In this document: piece by piece, positions 40,547-51,140 of the stretch
Numbering within the stretch: position 1 is the first letter of the stretch
How the letters are laid out: the number at the start of each line of letters is the position of its first letter
NCBI RefSeq assembly: GCF_020085105.1
Contig: NC_058059.1
Location: forward strand, 20,769,042 to 20,833,041
Origin: Siniperca chuatsi
Lineage: Eukaryota > Chordata > Actinopteri > Centrarchiformes > Sinipercidae
Length of the DNA: 64,000 bases
Reading direction: 5' to 3'
Program-made: the position numbers and the translations under genes
Notes under the pieces: model-generated
What the model was told of the DNA's origin: nothing
What the model saw: only the letters and a program-made list of their open reading frames with translations
Databases searched by the model: none

Positions 40547-40633
40547 CAGAAAGCCTGAACTGGGGACATGGAGCTTGTGAGTTTACCAGGCAGAGGGTCT
40601 AATGAAAGACACTATTGAGTTGCATTATGGGAG
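40547..40633 (+). repeat. Dispersed repeat, copy B (mamdc4 3' UTR region)
   Basis: Second copy of the family at 36501-36604, same orientation, sharing CAGAAAGCCTG, GGGACATGGA, TTTACCAGGCAG and GGTCTAATGAAAG. Confidence 0.65.
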
Positions 40634-40870
40634 TAGAGCTTGACTCACACTAGAGTAGAGCTTGACTAAAAATCTGATCATATCATATCTCCACCTCTAA
40701 TCTAGAGGTGGAGATATGTAAGATAGAAAGGTTGTAGAGGAAGCCGGCATGTACTGTGATGCTACTGTTTGGAAAAAGACTGTAGGACAGATGTATTCTT
40801 TTGGATGTGTTGCAGGGTTAACTTTACGCTGCTTTGGAACAAGATATAATTGAGCTCTGATGATAAATGA

Positions 40871-40876
40871 AATAAA
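40871..40876 (+). terminator. Polyadenylation signal AATAAA for mamdc4
   Basis: AATAAA about 1 kb after the stop codon, followed within 60 nt by GT-rich sequence. It gives a 3' UTR of ordinary length; assigned by position. Confidence 0.5.
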
Positions 40877-41439
40877 GTTGCGCATTGAAACACTGGTGTC
40901 GTGCGCTGTTTCACTCTGAGAGTACATTGGTCCACTGGGGAATTAAATGACTGCATCATGAGAAGTCTGAGCTAAAAGAAAATGTATTTTTTTAAGTGAA
41001 AAGAAATCTGTGATTAAAATAGCTTGTCAGTCATGTTTGTTAGTTGTAAGGTGGTTTAAAGTGAAATTTTCAATGTGTTTGCTCAAAATTTGTGCAGAAA
41101 TTTTATTTATCGATGTCGATCAGTAAACAAATAAATTAATGTGAACTTTGATAATTTACTAACCTTTAACTGATTAAGCAATTAGTCAAAAATATCAGAT
41201 CTATTCTGGTTATGTCCTCTCAAATTAAAAGATTTTGCATAGTGTTGATCTACTCTGTTTTAAAGATTTTTGGACTAAGTAGGCTATCTATCAGATAAAA
41301 TGTATTGATCAAAATTTTACTGATAATGCAAATAATCAGTGGTCGCATCCTGTGTCAGAGGTTGAATGGTAGCCTAAAGCAATCATGAGTGCTCTTGATT
41401 GGTAGCTCCCTGCATGGCTCTGATGTGGTCAAATAGGCT

Positions 41440-42004
41440 ACATCGTTAGGAAGAGGGGATGACGACATCAGGTCCTTAGCAACGGTCGCGTCTCTACGGC
41501 AACATCCTCCGATGTCCCCTCTCTGCTGTTGTCACCGTGACTCTCATCTGTTGTGAGTGAGACAGAGACAAAAAAACACCGTTCTCACTCGGGTGATCTG
41601 ACGATTTTGGAGGATGGTGTGTTGTCATGGGTGGTGTGCGAGCGCCCACTGAAGCAACCGTTTGCGTCTCGCGACTCGAGTGCCTAAAGTTGGAGTGGAC
41701 ACGGGGCAACTTGGGCACGAGGACCCTCTCCTCCTCTTCCTCATCATCATCATCATTGATCACCCCTCATCCTGCAGAAGACCGCCAGCCCGCGCTGCCT
41801 GCAGCCCGGTGCTGTTTGTTCTCATCTGCAGCGTTTTATTTGCACCGCCACCCGGTTCTCATCCAGCGGCTGAATGGATCCCGCCGTGCTCATCTTCCTG
41901 CTGTACGTGATGATCGCGCACGAGCTGGTCTGCGGCTGGATGCAGTACCGGAGACAGAGCACCAAGCCACGCGAACGAGCTGCTGGACCTCTGCTGCGCT
42001 CAAG
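41440..42004 (+). promoter_or_regulatory. CpG-rich patch: possible promoter and first exon of unknown gene
   Basis: This stretch is much richer in GC and CpG than its surroundings and ends at a strong splice donor (CTCAAG|GTGAGC at 42004/42005). RFX-like half sites TTAGCAACGG (41478-41487) and ACGGCAAC (41496-41503) sit near its upstream end. An ATG at 41876 opens a 44-codon frame beginning MDPAVLIFLLYVMIAHELVC, which has a hydrophobic start; in another frame the 3' end reads HANELLDLCCAQ. A third frame is open from 41627 through the donor. I do not recognise any of these as a known protein. It may be the first exon of an unidentified gene, a distal 5' exon of glul, or a non-coding RNA. Confidence 0.45.
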
Positions 42005-42452
42005 GTGAGCGTGAGTGTGAGTGTGTGTGTGATTTATATTTGGTTTTAATCAGAAGTAGGACATCTGGATGTAGATAATATACCAACATGTTTTGGTAAA
42101 TATGGAGGCACTGCTATAACCTATCGATAGGTACTGAAAGCCCAACGATAGCTCTGAAAGGATTAGCTGAACAACAGAGAACTTGATATTGATTGATAAT
42201 CCATTCATTGATGTTGTTGGGTTTTTTTTTTTTTTAGATACCAATACAAACAATAGAGTCCGTTACCCTACTTTGCTGATAAACACATTTAAAACAATGA
42301 AAAGCAATAATAAAAATTAATAAAAATGAAAAAGTCACATAACAAAATAAACCAAATTTTTCAAATACATCAGTGTTACATGCTATACAGCACTTTGTCT
42401 AGATAAAATAAACATTTGAGCACGGAGGATCATCTGTGATAAGATATTCCAA

Positions 42453-42660
42453 ACTCAAGGTTCACTTACTAGTTTTTCTGGTGCCTTCTACCATATCTGA
42501 AGGCTTTCTTCAGTTAGTGGGACTTGCTCAGGTGTTATCATATATGACTACCTGTTATCACGTGACCGAAGGTCAGTACTTATGTCACATGAGGACACCT
42601 GAGCAAGTTCCATATGCTCCAGAAAAGCTCCTGCAAAAAAAGCCAGTAAGTGAATACTTT
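42453..42660. mobile_element. Palindromic MITE, copy 3
   Basis: Left end CTCAAGGTTCACTTACTAG then TTTTTCTGGTGCCTTCTACC; right end CCAGAAAAGCTCCTGCAAAA then GCCAGTAAGTGAATACTT. Central arms GACTTGCTCAGGTGTTATCA and GAGGACACCTGAGCAAGTTC pair. Same family as 22478-22729 and 27107-27287, more diverged. Confidence 0.72.
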
Positions 42661-42849
42661 ATCTAAGAACTGAAATACTAAATTAACAAAATTAGGATTT
42701 GAATCAGGCAACGGCTACTCAAAAGCAAAGTTAACAAAATTGGACCATTCGGCACTAAGTTTCTTAACAGTTATGGATATTCAGTACAGTTTACACTCAA
42801 AGGTTTTGAGGTTTAATACTCCAGTCCTACATTTTAGACACTTCTGGAC

Positions 42850-43084
42850 CAAAACAGTTCTACACTGTTCTCTGCGCTTCCAAAGCAGTTACCCACCCAA
42901 AACTCCTTAGTGACGGTGTCTGCCCCCGACAAATTAATAAAATCAAAAGTTAACAGAAGAGGAGTTATACATAAAAACCTAAACAAAATTACCACAGCTG
43001 AAATAGCACAACAAAATAGGAGAATTAAATGTGGACTCTTAAACATCAGATCTCTGTCATCTTAAGCTGTACTAGTGAACGATT
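42850..43084 (+). mobile_element. L2-clade LINE A, 5' segment
   Basis: Decodes in the plus direction as NKITTAEIAQQNRR followed by IKCGLLNIRSLSS and, past a stop, AVLVNDLI, the sequence that directly precedes the IDLFCLTETWL motif of the endonuclease in this clade. That motif is found on the far side of LINE B, at 44054. The true 5' end is not clear and may lie upstream. Confidence 0.72.
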
Positions 43085-43087
43085 TAA

Positions 43088-44049
43088 TATAATAATAATA
43101 AAACTTTATTTATAGAGCACTCATCAAAACAAAGTACAAAGTGCTTCATAACAAGAGAAATAAAATACCACAGTGAATGACGAAATATAAAGAAATAAAA
43201 CATAAAATACACAAAAGCAATAAAATAAACAGTAAAATAAACAGCCAGTTCAGGTAAAATCAGGATATGCTTTCAGATAAAAATGTGTTTTGAGACGAGA
43301 CTTAAACGAAGACACTGACTCAGACCTAATTTCTTCGGGCAGGTTGTTCCAGAGCCTCGGGGCCCTGATAGCAAAAGCTCTGTCCCCCTTAGTTTTCATC
43401 CTGGACTCAGGACCAGACAGGAGACCCCTGCCCGAAGATCTCAAACTACGTAAAGGTTCATAAGAGATTACAAGGTCTAAAATATAATCTGGGGCCAGGC
43501 CATGAAGAGCCTTAAAAGTAATCAACAAGATCTTAAATCCTAAAACAAACAGAGCCAATGTAAAGAGGCTAAAACAGGTGTGATGTGGTCGTACTTCTTG
43601 GTCCTGGTTAATAACCTAGCAGCTGAGTTCTGTACACTCTGCAGTCGAGTCAAAGTTTTTTGATTAAGACAAGTGAACAGGCTGTTAAAATAATCGAGGC
43701 GTGAGGAGATAAAAGCATGCACAACAGTTTCTGCATCACTAAGATTTAGAATAGATCAGATTTTTGCAATATTTCTGAGGTGATAAAAACATGATTGGAC
43801 AAGCTTAGTAAAATGTTGCTCAAAACATAAATTGCTATCAAACAGGTCACCAAGATTTCTTGCAACAGGCTTGATATGTTGTGACAGGTTACCAGTAGAT
43901 GGCAGTATTTGTTTAGTGATGTGTTGGGGCCCAATAACAAGGATTTCAGTTTTATTTGAGTTGAGCTGAAGAAAATTTATCAACATCCAATTTCTTATGT
44001 AAGACAGGCAGTCCTGCAGAGAATTCAGCGTACTAAGGTCAAATATCAT
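43088..44049 (-). mobile_element. L2-clade LINE B, 3' part of ORF2 and 3' tail, inserted into LINE A
   Basis: Reading the minus strand from 44049: LQDCLSYIRNWMLINFLQLN (after the reverse transcriptase core), then ISSRLDYFNSLFTCL, LQSVQNSAARLLTRT and FKALHGLAPDYI, ending APRLWNNLPEEIRSE and FKSRLKTHFYLKAY, the conserved C-terminal end of L2 ORF2. The 3' tail on the minus strand is GTGCTCTATAAATAAAGTTT followed by ATT repeats (plus strand 43088-43125). 5'-truncated and broken by at least two frameshifts. Confidence 0.85.
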
Positions 44050-45900
44050 ATTGACTTATTTTGTCTTACTGAAACCTGGCTGGGTCATGAAGAATATGTT
44101 AGCCTAAATGAATCCACTCCGCCCTGTCATATTAATACTCACATTCCTCGAGGGACCGGCCGAGGAGGTGGAGTTAATCAACCCTAACCCTAAATTATAA
44201 CTCATTTGAAAGCCTTGTTCTTAGTCTTTCTTGTTCTTAGACCCGACCTGGAAAACACAACAGCCAATTCTATTTGTTATAGTGCACCGCGCTCCTGGTC
44301 CTTATTCTGAATTTTTATCTAAATTCTCAAGAGTTTTTATCAAGTTTAGTCGTTAAAACAGATAAAGTAATTATTGTAGGTGATTTCAATATGGATGTGG
44401 ATGTTGAAAATTATCGCCTTAATACTGCGTTTATCTCATTATTAGATTCAATTGGCTTCTGTCAGAGTGTACATAAACCCACTCACTGTTTTAACCACAC
44501 CCTCGACCTTGTTCTGATATATGGCATTGAAATTGAACATTTAATAGTCTTTCCACAGAATCCTTCTTTATCGGACCATTATTTAATAACTCAATAACTT
44601 CACACCATTAGGCAAAAACTCATACTCTAGATGTCTATCTGATAGTGCTGTGGCTAGATTCAAGGAAGCGAGCCCATCTGCATTTAATTCAATGCTATGT
44701 CTCAATATTACAGAGGACTCCTATGCTAATTTCAGCCACTCCCAAATTGACCATCTTGTTGATAGTGCTGCAAGCTCACTGCGAACGACACTCGATTCTA
44801 TCGCCCCCCCACCCCCTAAAAAGAAGATAATAAAACAAAGAAGGTTAGCTCCATGGTATACTCCCCAAACCGCAAATTAAAGCAAACATCACGAAAATTT
44901 GAAAGAAAATGGCGTTCCAACAACCTGGAAGAATCTCGTTTAGTCTGGCAAGATAGTTTTAAAACATATAAGAAAGCCCTCCGTAATGCCAGAGCAGCCT
45001 ACTACTCATCATTAATAGAGGAAAATAAAAACAACCCCAGGTTTCTTTTCAGCACTGAAGCCAGGTGGACAGAGAATCACAGCTCTATTGAGCCATGTAT
45101 TCCTGTAGCCCTCAGTAGTAACGACTTCATGAGCTTCTTTAATGATAAAATTTTAACTATTAGAAAAAAAATTCATCACGTCCTGCCTTCAACCGGTACA
45201 GATTTAGCTTCAAACACAGGAACCTTAGAAACAGCTGTAAAACCTGATATATATTTAGACTGCTTTGCTCCTATCGACCTTCTTCAACTAACTTCAACGA
45301 TTTCTTCATCCAAGCCATCAACCTGTCTCTTAGACCCCATTCCAACTAGGCTGCTTAAAGAAGTTGTACCCTTAGTTAGCACTTCTTTACTGGATACGAT
45401 CAATCTGTCTTTATTAACAGGCCAAGTCCCACAGTCTTTTAAAATAATTAAACCTCTTCTTAAAAAGCCCACTCTTGATCCAGGGGTTTTAGCCAACTAT
45501 AGATCTATATCTAATCTTCCCTTTCTCTGCAGTCGCCAAACAGTTGTGTGACCTTCTAAATAACAATAGTTTATTTGAGGATTTTCAGTCAGGATCATAG
45601 CACAGAGACAGCACTGGTGAAAATTACAAATTACCTTTTAATTGCATAGTGTTGCATTCCACACCATTGACCATCACATCCTATTACAGCGACTGGAACA
45701 TTTAGTTGGCATTAAAGGAATCACACTAAGCTGATTTAAATCCTATCTATCAGATCGATCTCAGTTTGTACATGTTAACATGCACGCCAAAGTTAGTCAC
45801 GGAGTTCCACAAGGTTCTGTGCTTGGACTGATTCTATTCACCTTATATATGCTTCCTTTAGGCAATATTATTAAGACACACTCCATAAACTTTCTCCAGA
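44050..45900 (+). mobile_element. L2-clade LINE A, main segment (endonuclease, linker, start of reverse transcriptase)
   Basis: IDLFCLTETWLGHEEY at 44054 begins the endonuclease; VGDFNMDVDVENYR (44380-44420) and TLDLVLIYG follow. A 232-codon open stretch (44853-45551) covers the linker (FMSFFNDKILTIRKKIH) and the start of the reverse transcriptase (LLKKPTLDPGVLANYRSISN). Degenerate reverse transcriptase continues to VSHGVPQGSVLG (45792-45827), but the catalytic YADD box and everything downstream are missing; the homology stops near 45893. Several stops and frameshifts: inactive. Confidence 0.87.
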
Positions 45901-45904
45901 GCTG

Positions 45905-46100
45905 CAGAGTCTGGATCTGTGATTGTGGGCCACCTGCTGCCCACGTGTTCCTGCTCGACAACTGCTACTACAATTGTTATTATTAGTCTTATTACTATTA
46001 TTATCATTGTTATTCATATCACTATCATTCCTATTATTATTACTTTATTAATATTAATATTACCACTACCATTACATTATTATTATTTAAAAATTCTAGG
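45905..46100 (+). repeat. AT-rich ATT-repeat tract, probably an element 3' tail
   Basis: A short unique-looking piece (GTGATTGTGGGCCACCTGCT, 45920-45939) is followed by a degenerate (ATT)n stretch. It looks like the 3' end of a retroelement, but I cannot connect it to LINE A with confidence. The 179-codon open frame across it is a by-product of the ATT repeats. Confidence 0.4.
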
Positions 46101-46129
46101 TGGAATTTCCATTGTTAAAAGAACATTTC

Positions 46130-46374
46130 TGGCTCACAGTCAGTGTTCCAGTTCATCCCAAAGGTGTTGGATGGCGTTGAGGTCAGGGCTCTGTGCAGGC
46201 CAGTCAAGTTCTTCCACACCAAACTGGGAAAACCATTTCTTTATGGATTTGGTTTTGTGCTTGGGGACAGGAAACAGGAAAGGGCTAAACACAAACTCCT
46301 GCCACAAAGTTGGAAGCACACTATTGTCTAAAATATCATCGTATACTGTAGTATTAAGATTTCCCTCAAGTCTG
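46130..46374 (-). mobile_element. Tc1-like transposase remnant, segment 1
   Basis: The minus strand decodes as FGVEELDWPAQSPDLN, then HLWDELE, the region around the last catalytic acidic residue of Tc1/mariner transposases, preceded by SVLPTLWQEF. The usual NPIEHLW reads NAIQHLW here, so the glutamate of this motif is replaced by glutamine. Remnant only, not functional. It is interrupted at 46375 and appears to resume at 47196. Confidence 0.85.
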
Positions 46375-47195
46375 TACGTTCAGACTGCAGGAAAAAGTGT
46401 CCCAAATCTTTTTTTGCTCATATGTGACTCACATCTGTTTTTTTTCATAACAGTGTGAACAGCATGAATCACATGGAATCTGATCGTTTCAATTCTGATT
46501 TGGGCCACTTTCATATGTGGTCCTAAATCAGATACAGGTCTGATTTTTTGCAATGTGACCTCAGTCTGAACACAGTCAGAATTCATGCGACTTTTACATC
46601 ACTCTAGATCGACATTCGTCTCGGTGAATAGAGAGAGAGGGAGGGAGAGAGGTGCTGACAGATGTAGTTAAAAGTAGCCCTTGACATCCTGAAATTTTCA
46701 TTGAAATCTGTTTCTGTGATGCCATTCACGTCACAATCCCTGAGGGTGAACTGAGGGTGTTGACAGCACATCAAGGTGATCCGGTGATACTCATACTCAA
46801 TGTTCAGGTTTCTGATATAATTGCTGACCTGATTCCAATGTTTGCTTGCTTTTATGTTCAGCCTTAATTAACACCTCCGTACAGAAGTAGCAGCCATTGC
46901 TCCACAAAAAGCCATAATTCAAAATGTGGCTCTCTTTCTCCTCATCCTCGTCCTGGTTATTATCTGCTCACAAATTCGCTGGCTTCCACTGCACATCAGC
47001 TTATAAATGAAACCGTAAACGTTGATTTCAGTGGCCTTCACGTTTACTTCTATATGACAGCGTGCTGCGTGTGACGTCTTTGTTATTGTTCTTTTGTGCA
47101 TGCGGGTCAGTTCAGGACCGTGACCAGTTCACACTGGAATCTGATATTGGCCACATTTAATCCGAATTGAGCACTAAGGCTTGCAGTGTGAACGT
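46375..47195. mobile_element. DNA transposon with matching terminal inverted repeats, inserted in the Tc1 remnant
   Basis: TACGTTCAGACTGCAG (46375-46390) is matched by the reverse complement of 47180-47195 (TACGTTCACACTGCAAG) at 14 of the first 15 positions. The Tc1-derived sequence stops at one end and continues after the other. GTCT lies next to both ends (46370-46373 and 47196-47199), a possible target duplication. No transposase seen in 821 bp, so it is non-autonomous. Its interior holds a segment (46746-46880) repeated at 49333-49447. Confidence 0.75.
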
Positions 47196-47300
47196 AGTCT
47201 AAGGGTCCTGAACCACACCGTGGAAAAACATCCCCAGACCAAAAGTACACAAAGGTATGTTGACAGGGTTGGAAAAGTAAACCTGATGGAAACGTTCCTG
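47196..47300 (-). mobile_element. Tc1-like remnant, segment 2
   Basis: CTAAGGGTCCTGAACCACAC then GGAAAAACATCCCCAGACCA resembles the next part of the same Tc1-like family upstream in the transposase gene, strongly diverged. Assigned chiefly because it continues segment 1 in order and orientation. Confidence 0.5.
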
Positions 47301-48480
47301 CAATGTTCTTTGACTTAATAATGAAAAAGATGGCCTCAGGGGAAGTGGAAAGAAGTGAAAGAAGATGATGTGTTTCCTTAGCAGACTGTTCATTTTGAGA
47401 CATTGCTTTCAGCTCAGCATTTTCTTTCATCACAGTCCTGTTGACATTTTATAAACAAGTTTTTATTTGATCTATTGTTCTGAAAAAAATAATCCCTGGA
47501 TGAATCAGTTATGAAATAAAACCTTATTTGCCTCAGACAAAATCTAAAGTATTTACAACTTGTGTTAACTCACCCACTTGTTGGTTGGTTGCGGGAAACA
47601 TAATTAATTGAAGTTATGTGGTGCATGGTGGAACACCCAATCCTGTTGTTCCTGTTGTAATCACCTGTACTTCCTCCTCAGTGCCCAGCTGTGTCAGGGA
47701 ACCTGGAGAGCAAGCAGCCAGCTGGGCAGGACCGACAGAGGAGGGAGGGACCTGAGGAAGAGCGGACGCATCGTGAGAAAAGCCTAATGAAGAGAGAAGC
47801 CAGGCATGGATGGACACTTGTTGAATAATAACTTTGACTTAATGTCCAAGTGACTTCTGAGTGTGATCTTGTCTGCAAGCCTGATCCAGTTCACCTCACC
47901 CTTTCATTTTAATTGCACATTTGGGCATTTGAATCATTTATTACTGTATTAATGTTATGTGTGTGTAACATATGAACCATTTGACATCTTTACCAAAAGG
48001 ATTAAGTCTGACATAAATCAAGATGCAGATGGCCAAACTGCTGAGAGGATATGATTAAAAAAGTTGTTTAAAGTTGTTGTTCAAAAAATATATTCAATCT
48101 AGTTATCTTCATATCTTGGCCTTCTTCAGATCAGTATCTGAGCCTCTTTTCATCTATTTTTCTTTTGAGCTGCACCATTCCCAAATGTTGTTTTGAGCAC
48201 AGTTTTTTTTTGTTTGGTTGTTTTGCTAAAACATACTTTTAAAGCCAGGAGCATCAGCCACCCACTATGTTTGACATGACTGCTGGTTAAATGTGAAATA
48301 TCAGGGGCCTCCTGGCTGGTTTTTATTTGTCTAAGACGCACCGTGTAATCGCTATGTTTGTTAAAGATCAGGGACCTTTGACCCATTTCTCACATTGTTC
48401 TCTGTCTCTCAGGACAGTCAACTATCAAATAAAGGCTAAGAGGCCATAAAAAATAACCTTTAAATAATGGATGAGATGGT
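47301..48480. other. Spacer, no gene seen
   Basis: Mixed to AT-rich sequence. A short GC-richer stretch (47640-47800) gives overlapping open frames on the minus strand but no recognisable domain or splice structure. Confidence 0.4.
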
Positions 48481-48487
48481 GTGGGAT

Positions 48488-48975
48488 TGTTACGGACAGA
48501 ACAACCGGAGACAAAGGTGAGGAGACTGAGAGAGTTTATTATTACAAGGAGGTAAAATGGAATGGATATGAGTGGAAATGATACCGTCCCTTATTTCGCT
48601 GATGGTAGAAGGGTTTGGGAACTGGAGCGACACACAGGAGACTGAAGACAGACGGGAGCCGGAGCTGGAGCGACACACTCAGGAGACCGGAGATTACTGG
48701 AGTCGGGATTCGGTGATCGGGGTTCAAAGTGGCGATAGCCTTGACGTAACGTCGTGGATGAGTCCGTGGAGTGTTCAAAGGTAGGTAGCGTAGCTCTGTC
48801 CTTCATATGAACGAGACCGGACCCAGACTGAGGTGAGGAGTGGGAATTTATGGAGGAGTAGAGTGGCTGATTAAGTTCAGGTGTGTGATGGGTGACAGGT
48901 GCTGGGAATCAATATGCAGGTGAGGGAGTGCAGAGTGAAGGGGAGTGGTTGGAGAGAACATGACAGACTGTGACA
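48488..48975 (-). mobile_element. Solo LTR of an LTR retrotransposon
   Basis: 488 bp beginning TGTTACGG and ending CTGTGACA on the plus strand (so TGTCACAG...CCGTAACA on its sense, minus, strand). It is flanked by a perfect 5-bp direct duplication GGGAT (48483-48487 and 48976-48980). On the minus strand it has a TATA-like CATAAATTCC (near 48855) and an AATAAA-type signal (near 48535) in the right order. No second LTR, gag or pol lies nearby, so it is a solo LTR left by recombination. Gypsy-type or retrovirus-like cannot be decided. Confidence 0.85.
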
Positions 48976-49332
48976 GGGATACTATGAGCATTATGGAAGT
49001 GTAGTTAAAGGGATGGGTCAGACATTTCAACATCATTTAGTGATATCAATTATTCCTCTACTGTTTATTTCAGTGTCTGTGTGCAGTACACACCAGCCTG
49101 TTTCTTTTGTACTTGTACATTTCATATCGCTTCCACAGAGGGTTGGTAGCCCTAATTGTAACTGAAATGTTGCACAACAAGGAAATCAAAACCATGCAAA
49201 CACGTCAAGCATCTTTGATTGTGACAAGTTTGTTGTTCCCTGTGATTATGAGCCAAACATTTAGTGAAAACGAAAGCACGCCTCAGCACAAGCTGCTGTT
49301 AATCACTTTAACTCATTGTTATTAAAGGGAGG

Positions 49333-49447
49333 GAACTGAGGGTGTTGACAGTACATCCAGGTGATCCGGTGAGCTCATACTCAGAAAATGTTCAGATTTC
49401 TGCTGAACTGTTTGCTTGCTTTTATGTTCAGCCTTAATTTACTTCCT
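49333..49447 (+). repeat. Second copy of the segment inside the 46.4-47.2 kb transposon
   Basis: GAACTGAGGGTGTTGACAGT (49333-49352) and TTTGCTTGCTTTTATGTTCA with GCCTTAATT (49411-49439) correspond to 46749-46768 and 46843-46872, in the same order and orientation. Probably a fragment of another copy of that element. Confidence 0.75.
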
Positions 49448-49639
49448 CATTTGTACAACACATACCTTGCTGAATCACACACCCACATACTGAACAAACC
49501 GAAACAGAAGCCAAGCTTGAACTTTAGCTGTTGCCCTGTTATATTCTAAATTCAACTTAAGTCAAAAAACCTCATTATTTAAAATGAATTCTACCCATTT
49601 TGTCATGAGGTTTGGCACACTTCAGTTTAAGGTAAATTC

Positions 49640-50180
49640 AGAACAGGTAAATGTCAGGTGAAGCTCTGTGAGGCTGTACTTAAGACACAGTGGTGCTTTG
49701 AGCTAAATGCTAATGTCAGCATGCTAACATACTCACAATGACAATGCCAACATGCTGATGTTTAACAGGTAAAATGTTTACCATGTTCACCATCTTAGTT
49801 TAGCGTCTTAGCATGCTAACGTTTGCTAATTAGCACACAACACAGTTTTGAGTATGGAGAGTCAGAGAATCACCAAAGTACATGTATATATGTAGTTGTC
49901 GCTACACAAATGTATGGAATTATTACAAATAAATCTGTCTACAGAGAAGCAATGTGGTAGCATGCACACATGGGCACAGCCAACACAATACTTAACTTTG
50001 CATCCAAAAGGTACACTTCTCATACCAGAATGGTGGCTGGTGGTTTACAGGATCACCAAAGTCAGTAGGATTCATCCATGGATATCTGTACAGAATTTCA
50101 TGGCAGTCCATCCAATAGCTGTTGCAATATTTCAGTCTGGACCAAAGTGGTGGACAGACTGACATTGCCATTACTAGAGC
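49640..50180 (-). repeat. Dispersed repeat, inverse orientation to the 11.8-12.8 kb copy
   Basis: Contains GTGCTTTGAGCTAAATGCTA (49692-49711) and ATATTTCAGTCTGGACCAAA (50129-50148), the inverses of words at the right and left parts of the entpd2 intron 7 repeat. This copy is not interrupted by a Tc1-like element. GCTAAC/GCATGCTAA-rich in the middle. Confidence 0.72.
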
Positions 50181-51140
50181 TACACCACTAGCGTGGCTCA
50201 AAATACATTAATAAAATAAATTCAGGTAATATCAAAGATAAATATACAAGCATAATTAGAAGACTGAGAGAAATGATTAACCTTGTGGGTTCATAAAACC
50301 CTCTTGAAACCCTTTACATAACAATGGCAAAAATGCACTGTTGTCCAATTAAAACAATGCCATTTTTTTGGATACAGCGGCGCTATAATTTGGTTGTTTG
50401 GGGGCCCCTTGAGGCCCTTGGTGGCCCCCGCGGTGGCCCCCTCGGTGGCCCTTTAAGAAGCTTATAGCTTGCTTATGTCTTTGGCCAGCTCTGTGCACAC
50501 ATCACACACTTAAACACACCATCACAGCCTCCCACGTGACCCAGTCCAGTTTCTGTAGGAGTTGTTGAATTTCTGCCCTCCTGCCTCATCTCAGGACAGT
50601 TAACCTGACGGAAACTGAACATATGAGCAGCTTCTAGTCTCTAATTGTGTTCACTGAGCTGCAAAAATCCCAGCTCAGCAAACAGCAGTCAGACACTATC
50701 AGCAGATGGCCTCTCAGGCACAGGTGGGTGTTCATTACTATTTCTCATGGGAGTTTATGTCCACCTCAGCTATACCTGCGCAATGATTTGACCGACTGTT
50801 TTAACATATAGAGGACAGAATGGGTCGATTTTGACAGAGGAGGCTAATTGAAATGTTTTGCATGTGCTGACAATATACAGTATGGATGTCGTGTGTTTGC
50901 TGCTTGAATAGTTTTTTTCTCCACAGAATGGAGGTAATAATATTTCAAACATTGTCACAGATTTGAATGGTTTTGCTGGATGTCAGAGGCACGAAGGATC
51001 TGATTTTGTCTAAGGAAACATCAAACTGTATGTAATGGAAACATATATGTAATGAACACACACACCTACACTCACCGAAAGAATTAGGAATGTCATATTA
51101 CATCAAGGACACGTGAGCCGGTGTCATCAGCTGTCATCTG
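50181..51140. other. Spacer upstream of glul
   Basis: Contains a GGCCC-rich patch (50400-50455, short imperfect repeats of GGTGGCCC) and otherwise ordinary sequence. A possible exon-like stretch ends at 50723 with CAGGCACAG|GTGGGT, but there is no supporting frame. Confidence 0.35.

Noticed and set aside
43088-45900. Twin-priming structure (one LINE insertion with inverted 5' half)
   Set aside because: The order of pieces alone would fit twin priming, but LINE A sequence (GLLNIRSLSS...NDLI) is also present upstream of the inverted part at 43020-43084 and directly continues on the other side, so nested insertion explains more.
45919-46458. 179-codon plus-strand open frame rich in Ile/Thr/Leu
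   Set aside because: Produced by a degenerate ATT repeat and antisense Tc1 transposase; not a plausible protein.
47614-47878. Overlapping minus-strand frames near 47.6-47.9 kb
   Set aside because: No recognisable domain, no splice sites in phase, and similar-length frames are expected by chance in a GC-richer patch.
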